Source: Rutpela maculata (taxonomy: Eukaryota > Arthropoda > Insecta > Coleoptera > Cerambycidae). Taken from it: a stretch of DNA of 64,000 nucleotides. Below the pieces are notes generated by a model, which worked only from the letters and a program-made list of their open reading frames with translations, searched no databases and was not told where the DNA came from. The position numbers and the translations under genes were made by a program. Numbering within the stretch: position 1 is the first letter of the stretch; every line of letters begins with the position of its first letter. This document shows positions 34,506 to 46,431 of this stretch, in pieces. The stretch covers positions 16,790,706 through 16,854,705 of the forward strand of contig OW386288.2 in assembly GCA_936432065.2 (NCBI GenBank). Direction: 5' to 3'.

Positions 34506-36437
34506 TTTTTATAATTATTGGACTATTTGTCAAATGTCAGTGATAATCCTAAAAAAAGTAACTTTAATTGTCTATACCACCATGGCAGCATGAAAACATT
34601 AACTAAACTGCAGGTTCATAAGTATGACATGAAACCTGACATAAAAAGCATTCGTGGTCCTTCGAGCCGGGATTTCAATAATGATTTATTTAGGCGCGCA
34701 TACGCCACTGCATGTGTTTGAACGGAATATGAATGGAACATCGCGCATATTGCTTTTAGCTTGGAAAATTGGAGAAAATTTCAGATTTTTTTATGACAAT
34801 ACTACACCGGACAAGAAGTGTTGATGACATGTATTGCATGTTTATATTAAAACTGCAGATGATAAAGTTGCCTTGTTACCACCTAACATTTCCAAATATG
34901 TTTAAGATATATTAATATCTGATATCTCTATTTAATAGTGTAGCAGTAATATTTAATTTTAGAAGATTTCTCTATTATTTTTACAGCTAATATTATGAAA
35001 GGTCTTAAAAATAGAAGATCCTGGAAATTATTAATTTTTTCACACTCATCATACATATCGCATTGAAAGATGGATTTTTTTAAATGACAAGTCTATTAAT
35101 AAGCGAGTTAGAAGCAGATGATAATAAATTATGCTTTATTTAAGTAGCACGTAATAATTTCTTAACTAATATCAACATAGGAAATATGGTTTATATAATA
35201 ATATTGTATATGTTTTGAGTACTTCTATGCAGTCATATTTTTATGTCTTATTATTAACACATTTCCGTTCGAGTTTATTTATACTATTTGAATGAAAACA
35301 GAATAAACTAGAAATTAGTTAATATTTTCTTTTAAAGTTTTTTTATGATGCCACTCCGCATTTAATGAACTGCTGGTCGTTTATAATTTATAAAATAATG
35401 ATGTTATAAAAATATTAATTCAAAATAAACTCTACTCGAACCATATGACACAAAAACATGTATTTTAAGTTCAGCCTGCTTATTCTATTGAAATGAACTC
35501 TGTGCTGAGTGATACCTCACAGAACTCGCTGTTTATGTGAAGAAGATTTAAAATATTAAAATCATAAATTGTTACATCACGAACCGTGTGAATACATCTA
35601 GAATTACGATTTCATCTGTTCCCTCAAAAGGTAAATAAACAGATAGGAATTGCGGTGAAATATACTTATTTAAGTGCCATTCAGGCATATATCCACTTGA
35701 CTTAAGCATCCCTTAAAATACGTCCTATCTACCCCTATACAATGATCAATGCTGGCGCCGGAATTCAAGTCGAAACACATAAAAATCACACACTAGAAAA
35801 CCGAGATCTTTTTTCGAAAGTTTGTGTTAAAATATTTTCACATTTTCTATTTTATGGATTACGGGTGTCCTTTAAAAATCACCCCATTCTTTTCTGTACA
35901 CCATTTCAATTAGACGTAAAATGTTTTATTGCGATTTTAAATTTCGTGTTGGCTATTTGATTATACAGGGTGTTCACTATTTGTAAGAGACAGGTCAGTT
36001 AAATTAGAGAAAAGTTGTGCATTTTAAAGCTGGTTAAAATTTCAGATTTGAAAAATATTGAAGAGATATCCTTGAAGAGATATGATGAAAGTCGATATTT
36101 TTATTTTTTGCTTGAAATTTGACAATAGACCATTTTTGTTAATGCTTGTCGATTTCTATTTTTAATTATAAAGTAATATGTGCATTTTTTATTGAAAAAT
36201 GTGTGTATTTTGAATTCTATCTTTAACTGGACCCTGTATGAGCTATATATCTCTTTTTGTTGGTATAAATTTTAGTATAAATTGTCTCTTAATAGGTTCT
36301 CCTGGATACATGTTGTTTTTATTTTCTTGTTATTTATGTATTCATTGTTAATACTGTTTTTTCTTTCTATGTTGCCATATATACATTATCTGTATTTTAA
36401 AAATGGAAAAAAAATATTATTATATTATTATTACAAC
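34506..36437. other. No gene seen
   Basis: Only short frames. ACAGGGTGTTCACTA at ~35,966 has the look of a mariner-type end, but no partner was found. The rest is featureless AT-rich sequence. Confidence 0.4.
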
Positions 36438-37110
36438 CCAATGGGCACACGTACGTTTAAAAAACGTTAAAAAAGGATTGAAAACCACATGTTGTTATAG
36501 GGTTTTTACAAACCAGTTGATTCAACGAAAAAATGTTCTTACTAACCAAATATAAACGTCTTTTAAACATCATATACAGGGTTTTTCATTAATAATAGGA
36601 CATACGCTAACTGGAGAATCCTTATTCCAAAATATGAAGATTTAACCTGAAACACTCAGATAAAATGTGCCTCCTTACTGAGATACAGGGTGTCAAAGTT
36701 GTAATTTTTTTTCTTTTTTTTTTGCAATATCTCAACTACGTCTTGACCGATCTTCTCCCAATTTGGTAAGGAACCATTTTTTAAGCTAAGAAATAATAAT
36801 TTATGTATCACGTCACGCTAGCCAGTGGAGAGCGCCTCATGAGCTACACCTGATAATGAATATATTTTCTCTTTTTTTTTTTTACGAAACGTAGTGGCAC
36901 TTTTGACTAGAAAATCTCATGCAGGAGTCATTTCTACATAAAAAGGGTACCCTTGATCGAACTTCCGTTTTCGAGAAAACTGCCGCATAGATCTCAAAAA
37001 TGCTTTGAAAACAAACCCAATTTGAAAAGGGTTTTATTATAAAACCAGTGGGTGCTTAAACCCATTAAACAGATACCATAAAACTTTTTTGCTATCTCGG
37101 GTCCACCGTC

Positions 37111-37541
37111 TAGGGTTGGCTAACCCGAACTGGAACTGATACTTTGGAACAGGTCCGGTGGGTTGGACTAGTGGAACTGATCTCAACTAATAAATACGAC
37201 AGGTACGAATATTAGTCCGAGTCCTGCTGAACTTTTTAGAGACCCGGTGCGGCGCGCGCACTTTATAGACGTATGGACTGGTTGAACTAAACGAGTACGA
37301 CTAGTACAGTACAAGGAGGTTGATATTTATATTCTACCTCCATGGTACAGTACAAGATTACGAGTCCCTTTGCACTAGTCCAGCCCACTGAGTCCAGTTT
37401 GTCTGCCGGTCCGCTCAGCCGTTCACCATGCGAGTTGGTTAGCATGGACTAAGAACTGAAACTGATCTTTGGACTAGGTTCTTCTCTGGACTGGATTAGG
37501 TCCGAACTGATCCGAAAAAATATTCGGATCAGCCATCCCTA
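37111..37541. mobile_element. hAT-type MITE with 8-bp target duplication
   Basis: Starts TAGGGTTGGCTAACCCG and ends with the near-complement CGGATCAGCCATCCCTA. It is flanked by CCACCGTC on both sides (37,103-37,110 and 37,542-37,549). The 8-bp duplication and the (T/C)AGGG-TGGC ends are hAT hallmarks. The interior is unlike its surroundings: more GC and many degenerate GGACT/GAACT/GTCC units. No coding capacity. Confidence 0.85.
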
Positions 37542-37784
37542 CCACCGTCCAGCCACAAAATAAATCTTTAACTTGATCGTTATGAGATCCTTCCAAATAA
37601 ATCGATATTCCCTGAAAGAATTTGAACATTGCAATCTATGTTGTTTATTTTCTATAAATTCATAAGGGTATAAGATAAAGCATGACTGATTATTGTCAGT
37701 AATATATATGTGGCGCCATCTACAAATATTTTTTCCAACAAACTACGTGGTAAGCAAGCAAATTCTATGCACTAATTTAGATGA

Positions 37785-38480
37785 GTAGAAAAACGTTAAA
37801 GAGACGTCATCATCTACTATTTATTTTACCTGTAGATTTAGAGTGTCAGTGCATTTTAATAAGATGAAAGCATCAGTTATTTTAACGTTGTATAAAAACG
37901 TTTTTTCTCCTTTATATAAAACATATTTCAATTGCTATATCTGACTAATGCAATATTTGTTTCACAAACGCGGATTATTACAATTTCTCATATTAAGAAC
38001 GTTTATTATACGTTAATATATCAGTAAAAGAAACGTTATTCTGATTAAAACGTTTTATTTCAGTAATCCCTTCTACTACTGGTTAGGAGTGTGTGCTTCC
38101 ACCATTTGTAGCTTTTATGCGTTGATATAGATTCGTAGAAAAACGTTTAAAATACGTAATCTTCTACCATCCACTTCACCTGTGGATTTAAAATTCCCTT
38201 GTATTTAGTAAGTTGGAAACCACAGTTATTTTAAGGTTGTAAAAAATAAAAAAATACGTTTTTTGTTCTTCCAATAAAACGTTTGTATCGCCGTATTAAA
38301 TATATGTAATAAAAAACGTTAAACTTTTTCGTTTCACAAACGTTACCTTTAGCGAGTCGTTAAAACACCTTACATTATAAACATGTTTTATACGTTACCA
38401 CATATTTGTGAAAAGAACAAGCTTACTAAAACGTTTCATTCCAGTATTTTCTTGTACTAATGGTGAAAAATGTGTGTAGT
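37785..38480. repeat. Two ~346-base tandem units
   Basis: GAGTAGAAAAACGTTAAAGA (37,784) and CGTAGAAAAACGTTTAAAAT (38,131) open two diverged direct copies. Each continues with a TACC/CACCTGT-GATTTA block and a CAGTTATTTTAA-GTTGTA block. Confidence 0.65.
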
Positions 38481-38824
38481 AGTAACGTATTTTAAAAGCC
38501 TTATTTAAAAGTTGAAATTTTCAATCAAATGCAACGTTGAAAATTTCAACGTAAAACGTTTAATCGACCACTTCGATGTTTTAAAAAGTTTATTAAACGT
38601 ACGTGTGCCAATTGGGAAGCTTTATATGTAATTTCTGCTTAAAGGATCTTCTGTCTGATAAAATTGTAAAAACTTAGCTATCAGTTTGTGAGTTCGAAAT
38701 ATAAAATTAGGAAAATTGAGGCAAGCGTCAGACTATACATTGCTATAAATCGTACATTCTACTAAAATTACTAAGCTGTAACCAACTGCCGCTGCGTGCA
38801 AGTTTTGATAATTTTTTTTAATCG

Positions 38825-39073
38825 AAAAAGTAAGAAATAAAATTTCACTCAGTTTTACAAATATCCTTCTACCTATTAGTGGAAAGTAGCAAGGAACTGT
38901 ACCTTATTATCAAATATCAATTTCAAGTCGGTGCAAAAATTACTAATTTCAAAAATACATTTTGTACCGACTTCAAATTGATATTTGATAATAAGGTACA
39001 ATTCCTTGCTACTTTCCACTAATAGGTAGACAGGTATTTGTAAAACTAAGTGAAATTTTATTTCTTACTTTTT
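38825..39073. repeat. Near-perfect ~250-base hairpin
   Basis: 38,825-38,934 is the reverse complement of 38,963-39,073 with only a handful of differences, separated by ~28 bases. No coding capacity. It is probably a small palindromic MITE; a transcript would fold into a long stem. Confidence 0.85.
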
Positions 39074-39677
39074 AGAGATTTGAAGGAAGTTCGATAAAAA
39101 AAAGTCAACCTTTTTAGTAGCTTTACATATTTCAAGGTCACTGCCTGGAGGACAAACAAATAATACATCACACCCTCACTTTAGGTCCTTATAATAATAT
39201 ACTTTTAGTCCACAATACATACATAATATCAAATAGTCGTTTTACTTTTCCGTTTCTGCCATTGTACCAGGTTTCATCTAAATCTACAAAAAATTTACTG
39301 GCATTATCGCATCTCAATTAAAAACCATCATGCAATAAAATGGTCATAATTAACAGCACTGAAAACAACAACATGAGCGACAGCATGCTGTATAATTTGT
39401 TTGTAAAAGTACATTGTTCAACGGGCGTGTTTCTCAATAAAAGTCTTAGTTCATACTGTTCTCGCAGAAAACATTCTTCGGCTGATTCACCTCCATGCAA
39501 TGACATGATAGGAAGTTATAATAATGCCCTGTTGTTTGTTAAATATTATCATTATTATAATCGAGAACTACATTTTTAGTTGATATCACCGGCGACTAAG
39601 CCAAATCTTCGAATATGCCCGTAATATAAAAAATTGTTTCCATTTTTTTTTTTCACCTGGCATTAGATGTAGCTTGA
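39074..39677. other. No gene seen
   Basis: Short overlapping frames on both strands (39,318-39,579) without family features. Confidence 0.4.
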
Positions 39678-40462
39678 TAAAGGACCCCGCAATAATCTTA
39701 TGGTTCGGTCAAATCGTCTGAATTTTGGATATGTTTTAGGTTTCGTCATCCCAAGCAAAAGTCTCAATGAGCACAAAGCTCGAAAATCAATACTTTGGCT
39801 GCTACGGAGCTTGAAAGCTCAGAGTTACCTAAAAAGCATAAAGTCATAACAAAAAAACAAGATTTGCACTTTATTGCACTTTGACAGCTAGCTGACAGCC
39901 TGTTGACAGCTGCCAATTGTCGAATTATTGTATTCACATCATGTATAAACTGAGTTACCTAAAAAGCATAAAGTCATAACAAAAAAATAAGATTTGCACT
40001 TTGTTATTGCACTTTGACAGCTAGCTGACAGCCTGTTGACAGCTGCCAATTGTCGAATTATTGTATTCACATCATACATTAACTGAGTTACCTAAACAGC
40101 ATAAACTCATAACATAAAAATAAGATTTGCACTTTGTTAAGGTACTTTGACAGCTAATTGACAGCTGTCAAGTGTCAATTTGGACAATGTGACATCGGAT
40201 TTGAATTCAGCAACCTCAAAAACAAAAACCTAGACATTAAAATCGAAAAAATAAGTTATTTAAAAATCTATAAAGACTGCACGAATAAATAAATCTGTGG
40301 TGGAGCTTTGGAGATTTCAAGCTCCGTAGCAGCCAAAGTATTGATTTTCGAGTTTTGTGCCCATTGAGACTTTTGCTTGGGATGACGAAACCTAAAACAT
40401 ATCCAAAATTCAGACGATTTGACCGAAACCCAATTTCCATAAGATTATTGCGGGGTTCTTTA
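39678..40462. mobile_element. 785-bp TA-flanked MITE with three tandem units
   Basis: Ends TAAAGGACCCCGCAATAATC and its near-complement (…GGGGTTCTTTA at 40,462). Arms of ~150 bases extend to the GGCTGCTACGGAGCTTGAA block. A TA at each edge fits a Tc1/mariner-type target. The centre holds three direct units starting at 39,822, 39,952 and 40,085 (130-133 bases), each with GAGTTACCTAAA, AGCATAAA and TGACAGCT. No ORF. Confidence 0.8.
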
Positions 40463-40690
40463 GTGTGGGACCATTGCCTGCAGTTTGCAGCAGGTTTGAT
40501 AGAAATAGTTTAAGCTACGCCAGAGTAATCATTGAAAAAATATAAAAAAAAACATGCAAATGGGAATGAGGACCTCTTCCTTTTTTAAATTTTATGAAGT
40601 TGGTTAATAAAAAGAATGACAAGTGCGCTTTCAACTATTCTTGATGACTCCGTATAATCATCTTAAAACATAAATAATGATTTAGATAAT
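40463..40690. other. Spacer
   Basis: Short AT-rich spacer between two inverted-repeat elements; nothing recognised. Confidence 0.4.
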
Positions 40691-42276
40691 AATACAGTAC
40701 CTAGAGGTAAAAAATATGCAAACCTTCGGAATAATGTCGTTTTTGAACGGATTTCGTTCATTTTTGGCAGTATAATAGTAAATGCTTCACAGAAAAGTTT
40801 CTATATTGTGCGGGGGCTAATTTATAGAGGGGTGGATGACACCCCTTCTCAGGGGGTGGCACTTAAAATACATACATATTTATTGGAGGTGAAAAAGAAT
40901 CAAATTTTAAGAAGAAAAAGTTCTATGCAATTTTTCACATAAATTGATAATTTTTAAGTTATACCGACTTCGAAATTGCGATTTCTGCTTAAAAAACAAG
41001 GTTTTTCCAAACGGTTTTCGTCAAGTATCTTGAAAGGTATTGCTTTATCGAAAAAATGTTACAGACCAATTACAGAAAGTACATACTGGAAATTAATTAT
41101 ATTTTTTGTTTATTGATGTAGGATTAATAATTTCGGAGTTATTTAAGTTTATATTTGGCATCCAAGGGTTCATAAGATAATTATAGAGTGAAAGTTAAAT
41201 ATCTCAGAAACTGTGACACCTACGTCAAGAATGCTAATAGGTAGAATAATGGGTTATTAATTAAGCTTTCAGCTGTTTTTTAATTTGTTTCTGTAGCAGA
41301 AAAATCCAAGAAGTTATGACCGAAGCAATGTGCGTCCTCACATTTTTTTAATAACAAAGCCGCCATTTTGTTACTGTAATTAGCCAGTAAATAAAAAAAA
41401 GGAATTTCAAACACTGTTTCTCATTAATATATAGCATGATGTAGATGCCCAAATTTGTTCGTTTGTATACAGCATTTGCTTTAGAAAAAATTATTTTCGA
41501 TAAAACGTATTTTTTGTTCCTTTTCCAAATATCTCAATAAATATTAGTTTTATTGAAAAGACCAAAAATAAAGCGCATAAACTGATAATGAATTTCGATT
41601 TATTATTTATTTACATAGATTTAATAGTTTCGGAGATATGAAAGTTTACAAATGGCGTCCGAACGTTTATGAGACGAAAAATTCAGTTTAAATGTTAAAT
41701 ATCTCAGAAATTGTGACACCTACGTCACGCATGCCAAGAGATGAAATTAAAGACAATTAATTGCGCTTTCAAATTATTTTTTACTTGTTTCTGTAGCATA
41801 AGAGATAAAGAAGTTATGATGGAAACATGTGGGTATTTATATTTTTTTATATAAAAAGGTCGCCATTTTGTTACTCTAATTAGTTAGTAATTTTAAAAAA
41901 ATAATCTCAAATACAGTTTTTCGTTAAAATGTAGCATTACTTAGATGCTCAAATTTTTTTGCTCATTTAAAGCACTTGCTTTTAAAAAAAATGCATTTTA
42001 AACTTTAAAGGTAATTTCTAAACACTTGCATGCAAAATATAAACTTAAATATTTCCGAAATTATTAATCCTAAACAAAAAATATAATTAATTCCTAGTTT
42101 GTACTTTTTGTAATTGGTCTGTAACATTTTTTCGATAAAGTAATACTATAAATTAGCAAGCCCCCGTACACTATAGAAACTTTTCTGTGGAGCATTTACT
42201 ATAATACTGCCAAAAATGAACGAAATCCGTTCAATATGACATTATTCCGAAGTTAAAACCTCTAGTTACTGTACTA
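40691..42276. mobile_element. Family Y, complete copy with ~130-bp inverted ends
   Basis: The left end (TACAGTACCTAGAGG…CGGAATAATGTC…GGCAGTATAATAGTAAATGC) pairs with 42,135-42,276. Inside are two ~500-base tandem-like units recognised by TTTCGGAG(T/A)TAT (41,130 and 41,635), CTCAGAAA(C/T)TGTGACACC and CGCCATTTTGTTACT. No ORF. It is non-autonomous; partial copies lie at 16.7-19.0 kb and at the right edge of the window. Confidence 0.8.
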
Positions 42277-43000
42277 TAATTGAAATTACCACTCACAATT
42301 CCAGGCTATGCATAAGAATCAACATTAAAATGTTGTAATGTAATAACTAAGTTAGCTTTTAATAATCTCTTTCATTTCATCTTCAAAGATGCATTAAAGG
42401 GCGGAGAGAAAAGCGAGCGCGAGCAAAGTGATTCAAATAAAATTTCACACAAATTTAAATTGTGGTTAACAAGTTTTTCGAAATTAAGAAGCTATTTCGC
42501 GGCGGAACAAGAATAATAAGCTGGCATTGCGCTCGGCACAAACTCCTCTCTCAAAATATACGACTTCAAAGGAAAGTGCTCTCCTAATTTGTATCAATTA
42601 GGAAAATAGAGTTAAACATCTTCCAACTTCTACGTTTCTAAATGCAAAAGCAAAGGCTTTTGCTCCGTTTATGTTGATGTAGTTTCTATTCAGAAAACCA
42701 CCATTAAATCAGCGAAAAATACGACATAAAATATTACAAATCTGCATTTAAAGGGAACTAATTTTATATTGTAAACGTATACTATCATATTCAATTAAGG
42801 CGATAATAAGAAAAAGTTTTTAAAAAGTATTCTGCAATTAAGGCATCCAGTTTGAATTCGTCGTTTTGACATCATTATCATATTTTATATTCTCAAATAC
42901 CTAACTATCAATTTTAATGCAATTCCGAAGCCATTTTGTTTAGAGTCAGTCCACTGTGCATTGAACGTAGCTTGATGGAGAAACTACCACCCTACGAAAT
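42277..43000. other. No gene seen
   Basis: Somewhat more complex sequence than its surroundings (42,400-42,680). No frame, RNA or repeat partner was recognised. Confidence 0.4.
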
Positions 43001-43002
43001 CA

Positions 43003-44460
43003 CTAGTGCTTAGAATTTTATCAGTTTGTGAAAATCTATGTTGCCTGTAAATGTAAAGGGTGCAAATTGGTAGTTTATTATCTGATTAATCTTTGATAAT
43101 AAACTGCCAATTTATACGAATTATATTACCTTTCGGCAATCACCTTGAGAAAAAAATTATAGATATAAAAGCACGGGAGGTATTTGAGGAGAATATTTCA
43201 AGAATAAATAATTCATTATCTTTAATATAATGTTTTGTAATTAATTGCCGTCAGGCATTTTCTTGTCATTTTTTAGAGTTTACTGACCTTCATTTTCAAT
43301 TTCATCATTTACATCACATAAAAATGTATTTCCAGAACGACTCATCTAGTAAAAAACAAAGTAGGTGTAAATATTTAATAAACACAGCTGCAGAAGCTTA
43401 AAAAATCCACGGAATTTGCCATATTTTAAATGTAATGACAATCAAGGAAAACAAAATATGTTAAACCATAGGTATTGTAATGCATAGACTGGTCCAAAAC
43501 TGGTGAGAAGCCTTCACTGTAAAGTGTTCTCGAGTACGCTTCGCCCAATCACATTACGAGTAAAGACAGAGAGAACACTACTGCATTAACCAATCTCTCG
43601 CCTTTACGTTCTAAGGTTGCCGCAATAGAAATGCATGCAGAAATAGAAATGAAATATTGTTAGTACCACCATTTAATAATGCCACACGCCTAACTATGTA
43701 TTCCAATTCCAGTGAGTTTTTCAAGAATAACAATATTTAAGTTTTATTGATATATATTTACCTACTTAATCTATATTTTTAATTTAAGAAGTCTAATATT
43801 TAAGTTAAAGTTTGCTTGTTTAAGCAGAAAGAACTTTAAGTTCAGCGAATTATAATATGTACCGCATAGTTTTGATTTTTCGAATTATTAATGTATTGTT
43901 ACTTTGTGATGGATTACCGCATGTAATTTTTGGTTTATTTGTTGCCAGAGCGAGTGAGTTTAACTTGTACACATGTAATAATTGATTTGCCTGCTTGGTA
44001 GGCATTCCTATATCATTTTAGTTGCCGCAGTGATAAATTATTTTATAACTACGTTATTATAAGTCAATAAAAGCTGTGTTCCCTAATCTATATATTACAG
44101 ACAGCTTGGACTGGAACTGGGAGATGTCTACTTATGTGGTGTGGTTATGTTATGTTTATATTATTATATTACTACATATTATACAATACAATACTATAAT
44201 ATACAAGTTACGTTAACAATAAGTAATAAGCTCGAGGAAACATCTATTTATAAAACATGACATATTATGTCAAAATATTACCGCGATAAATCTGTCGATG
44301 AGTCGATAGAGAAAATTACAGCGATAAATTTTTCGTGTTGGTAATATCAAAAGCCGATCTAGGCTAATTTACCTAACAATGGCATTTGATTGACACAATG
44401 TTGTCAAAAAACGGGCTTTCAGTGGCTGCCACATTAATGAGTAAAGTAATTAATTATTAT
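43003..44460. mobile_element. Family X copy 2 (one-armed)
   Basis: It opens with AATCACTAGTGCTTAGAATT and the hairpin at ~43,068-43,125, then follows the left arm of copy 1 block by block. Examples are GGTAGGCA-type text, ACCATAGGTATT, AATCTCTCGC and TTACGTTCTAAGG. It ends with the core segment containing AAAAGCCGATCTAGG (44,350). The second arm is absent. Confidence 0.7.
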
Positions 44461-44724
44461 TATAAATCGAATACTAAGTTTTTCACGTATCACCAGCGCA
44501 TCCGCCAAATTTGCAAAAATACTCATAATATGAAGAATCTGTAAAGGTATTTACACAAAATTTTCTGTTTGGCAACCCTCTATTTCATTGCCACTGGAAA
44601 TTGGTGTCATTATTGCAATAGTTTTAAATCTTTACTTGTAACATTACTCTGCAATCATACAGAATATTCTGGATGTCTTTGAAAACCTTACCGATCTGCC
44701 AAAAATTAGATGCGTGAAACTGAC

Positions 44725-44870
44725 CGACTCGATGTATCAGTGCTTACGGTGTTAGGCTTGCAACCACGGAGTTCCGGGTTCGAATATCGGCTAGGGTACG
44801 GATGTTTAGTGGAATTTTCACGTATTTCTGAGACGGTAGCAGTGGGTTAGACCGCGGTTGTGTGAGAGAC
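44725..44870 (+). mobile_element. tRNA-derived SINE head
   Basis: CAGTGCTTACGGTGTTAGGC followed by TTCCGGGTTCGAATATCGGC gives recognisable A and B boxes with tRNA-like spacing. The downstream ~80 bases would be the SINE body. The 3' tail and target duplication are not visible, because the text runs straight into the next element's terminal repeat. Confidence 0.6.
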
Positions 44871-46431
44871 ACCCAAAAATTCCTGGTACGTCCAAAAGTA
44901 TATGCACTTTTTGACGCGGATTTTCTACTAATCAACTTAATATCTTAATATATCTTGTACTAGTAATCGAATGGAAATTTTAAAAATACTGGTTCTTTTA
45001 AAATAAAATTTTTAAGGAATATAAACCTGTTCGACATGTATAGGTCAATCAGCCATCTTGGAACAAAAATAGAAAACACCAAAAATGGCCGAAAAAATTA
45101 CAATTGAATATCTTTTCGATAAGAAGGAGTAGTTTCACCAAAGTTGGCAAAAATACAACTCATCTATAATGCACCAAACCAGGACGCTGTAAGTCAAATA
45201 GAAGGTCAAAGATAGCGGACGAAATGAAATTTTTAATTCTTCGTCAAGTATCAAGGAGGCATTGTGCGTCACTTTTCTTTTTTTTTTTCAATTTTAGGTT
45301 CTTTCAGGAACTTTAGGGGGACAAAATTCACTTTTTTTATTTTCAAAAATTTTTTTTACAATTTTCAAAATTTTTTCAATTTTCATTTTCAAAAACGCAT
45401 TTTCTTTGACCCTCCTTTTTTCACACAATTTTCATCTTCAACTTTAATTTAACTTTCATAATTTTAAAAATTTGGATAAAAGAAAAACTTTTGATTTTAT
45501 ACACTAATGCAATAAAATACGAAAAACATGTAAAAAATTTGATTATTATTACATTAATAACATTGAAAAATAATGCAAATCAATTCACCTTTAGTTAAAG
45601 AATATCCATCTTAATTAATATAGTTAATTTTTAAATGTAATAAATAAAATGTAGTGTAGAACTAAATTGTAACTACAAGCAATATCATATAAGACTTCAC
45701 AATATTGGTGCAGATTAGACAAATTTTTCAACTAACTTGAAACAAAAAACGTATAATTTTAGGATAGCAGGCTTTGTTTGTATAATGCTTTGTTTGGGTC
45801 AGAATGATCAATCTTAATAGAAATTATTGACGTTAACAGGTATGTCATTAATATTTTTGGAAGTTATTACATAGTATGATTGGTCGAAATTATTTGGTAA
45901 TATTATATTTTAATGTAGCTACAAATAACAACAGTAGCAGTAGCTTACTACTACTGCTGACTGTTTGATTCCGAATACTGATCATATATTCATACATTAT
46001 TATTATAACCTTGCGCATGCCTAATAAATTCTCTTTTCAAATTAATTAAGTTTCATTTTGTATTAAATTTTTCAAGTTATACGAACTTTCTATAGTATAT
46101 TTCATTTTGTTTCGGTGAAAAAAAGGAGTCAAAGAAAATGCATTTTTGAAAATTGTAAAAAATGCACTTTTTTGAAAATAAAAAAAAATTCTAGATGAGT
46201 TCTTTTGTCAACTTTGGTGAAATTACTCCTTCTTATCGAAAAGATATTCAATTTTAATTTGTTTCGGCCATTTTTGGTGTTTTTTTTCAAGATTAAAATT
46301 TACATATGTTTTTTAAGAATTTTATTTATAATAATCAGTATTTTTTAAATTCCAGTTCGATTACTAGTAGAATATATATTAAGCAGCATCAATAAGTGCA
46401 TATAACTTTTGACGCACCAAGAATTTTTGGC
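44871..46431. mobile_element. 1.56-kb fold-back with ~300-bp arms
   Basis: Left end CCAAAAATTCCTGGTACGTC and right end GACGCACCAAGAATTTTTGG are complementary. The arms extend through TACTAGTAATCGAA and GAATATCTTTTCGATAAGAA to ~45,165 / ~46,190. A further weaker pairing runs through the CATTTTCTTTGAC-rich centre. No ORF with family features. Confidence 0.78.

Larger units (their letters stand above)
36438..38616. mobile_element. AACGTT-rich element with CCCAATTGGCACACG ends (interrupted)
   Basis: The left end CCCAATGGGCACACGTACGT (36,438) is the near-complement of the right end at 38,579-38,616. Inside, AACGTT/AAACGTTT motifs recur many times, and two ~346-base direct units are seen from ~37,785. 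The text from about 36,583 to 37,770 does not share this character and looks inserted; it contains the hAT MITE below. Confidence 0.6.

Noticed and set aside
39822..40200. Possible CRISPR-like array
   Set aside because: Three 130-bp tandem units without short repeats or unique spacers, in a eukaryotic MITE.
44737..44800. Functional tRNA gene
   Set aside because: A and B boxes are present, but the acceptor and anticodon arms do not fold into a cloverleaf.
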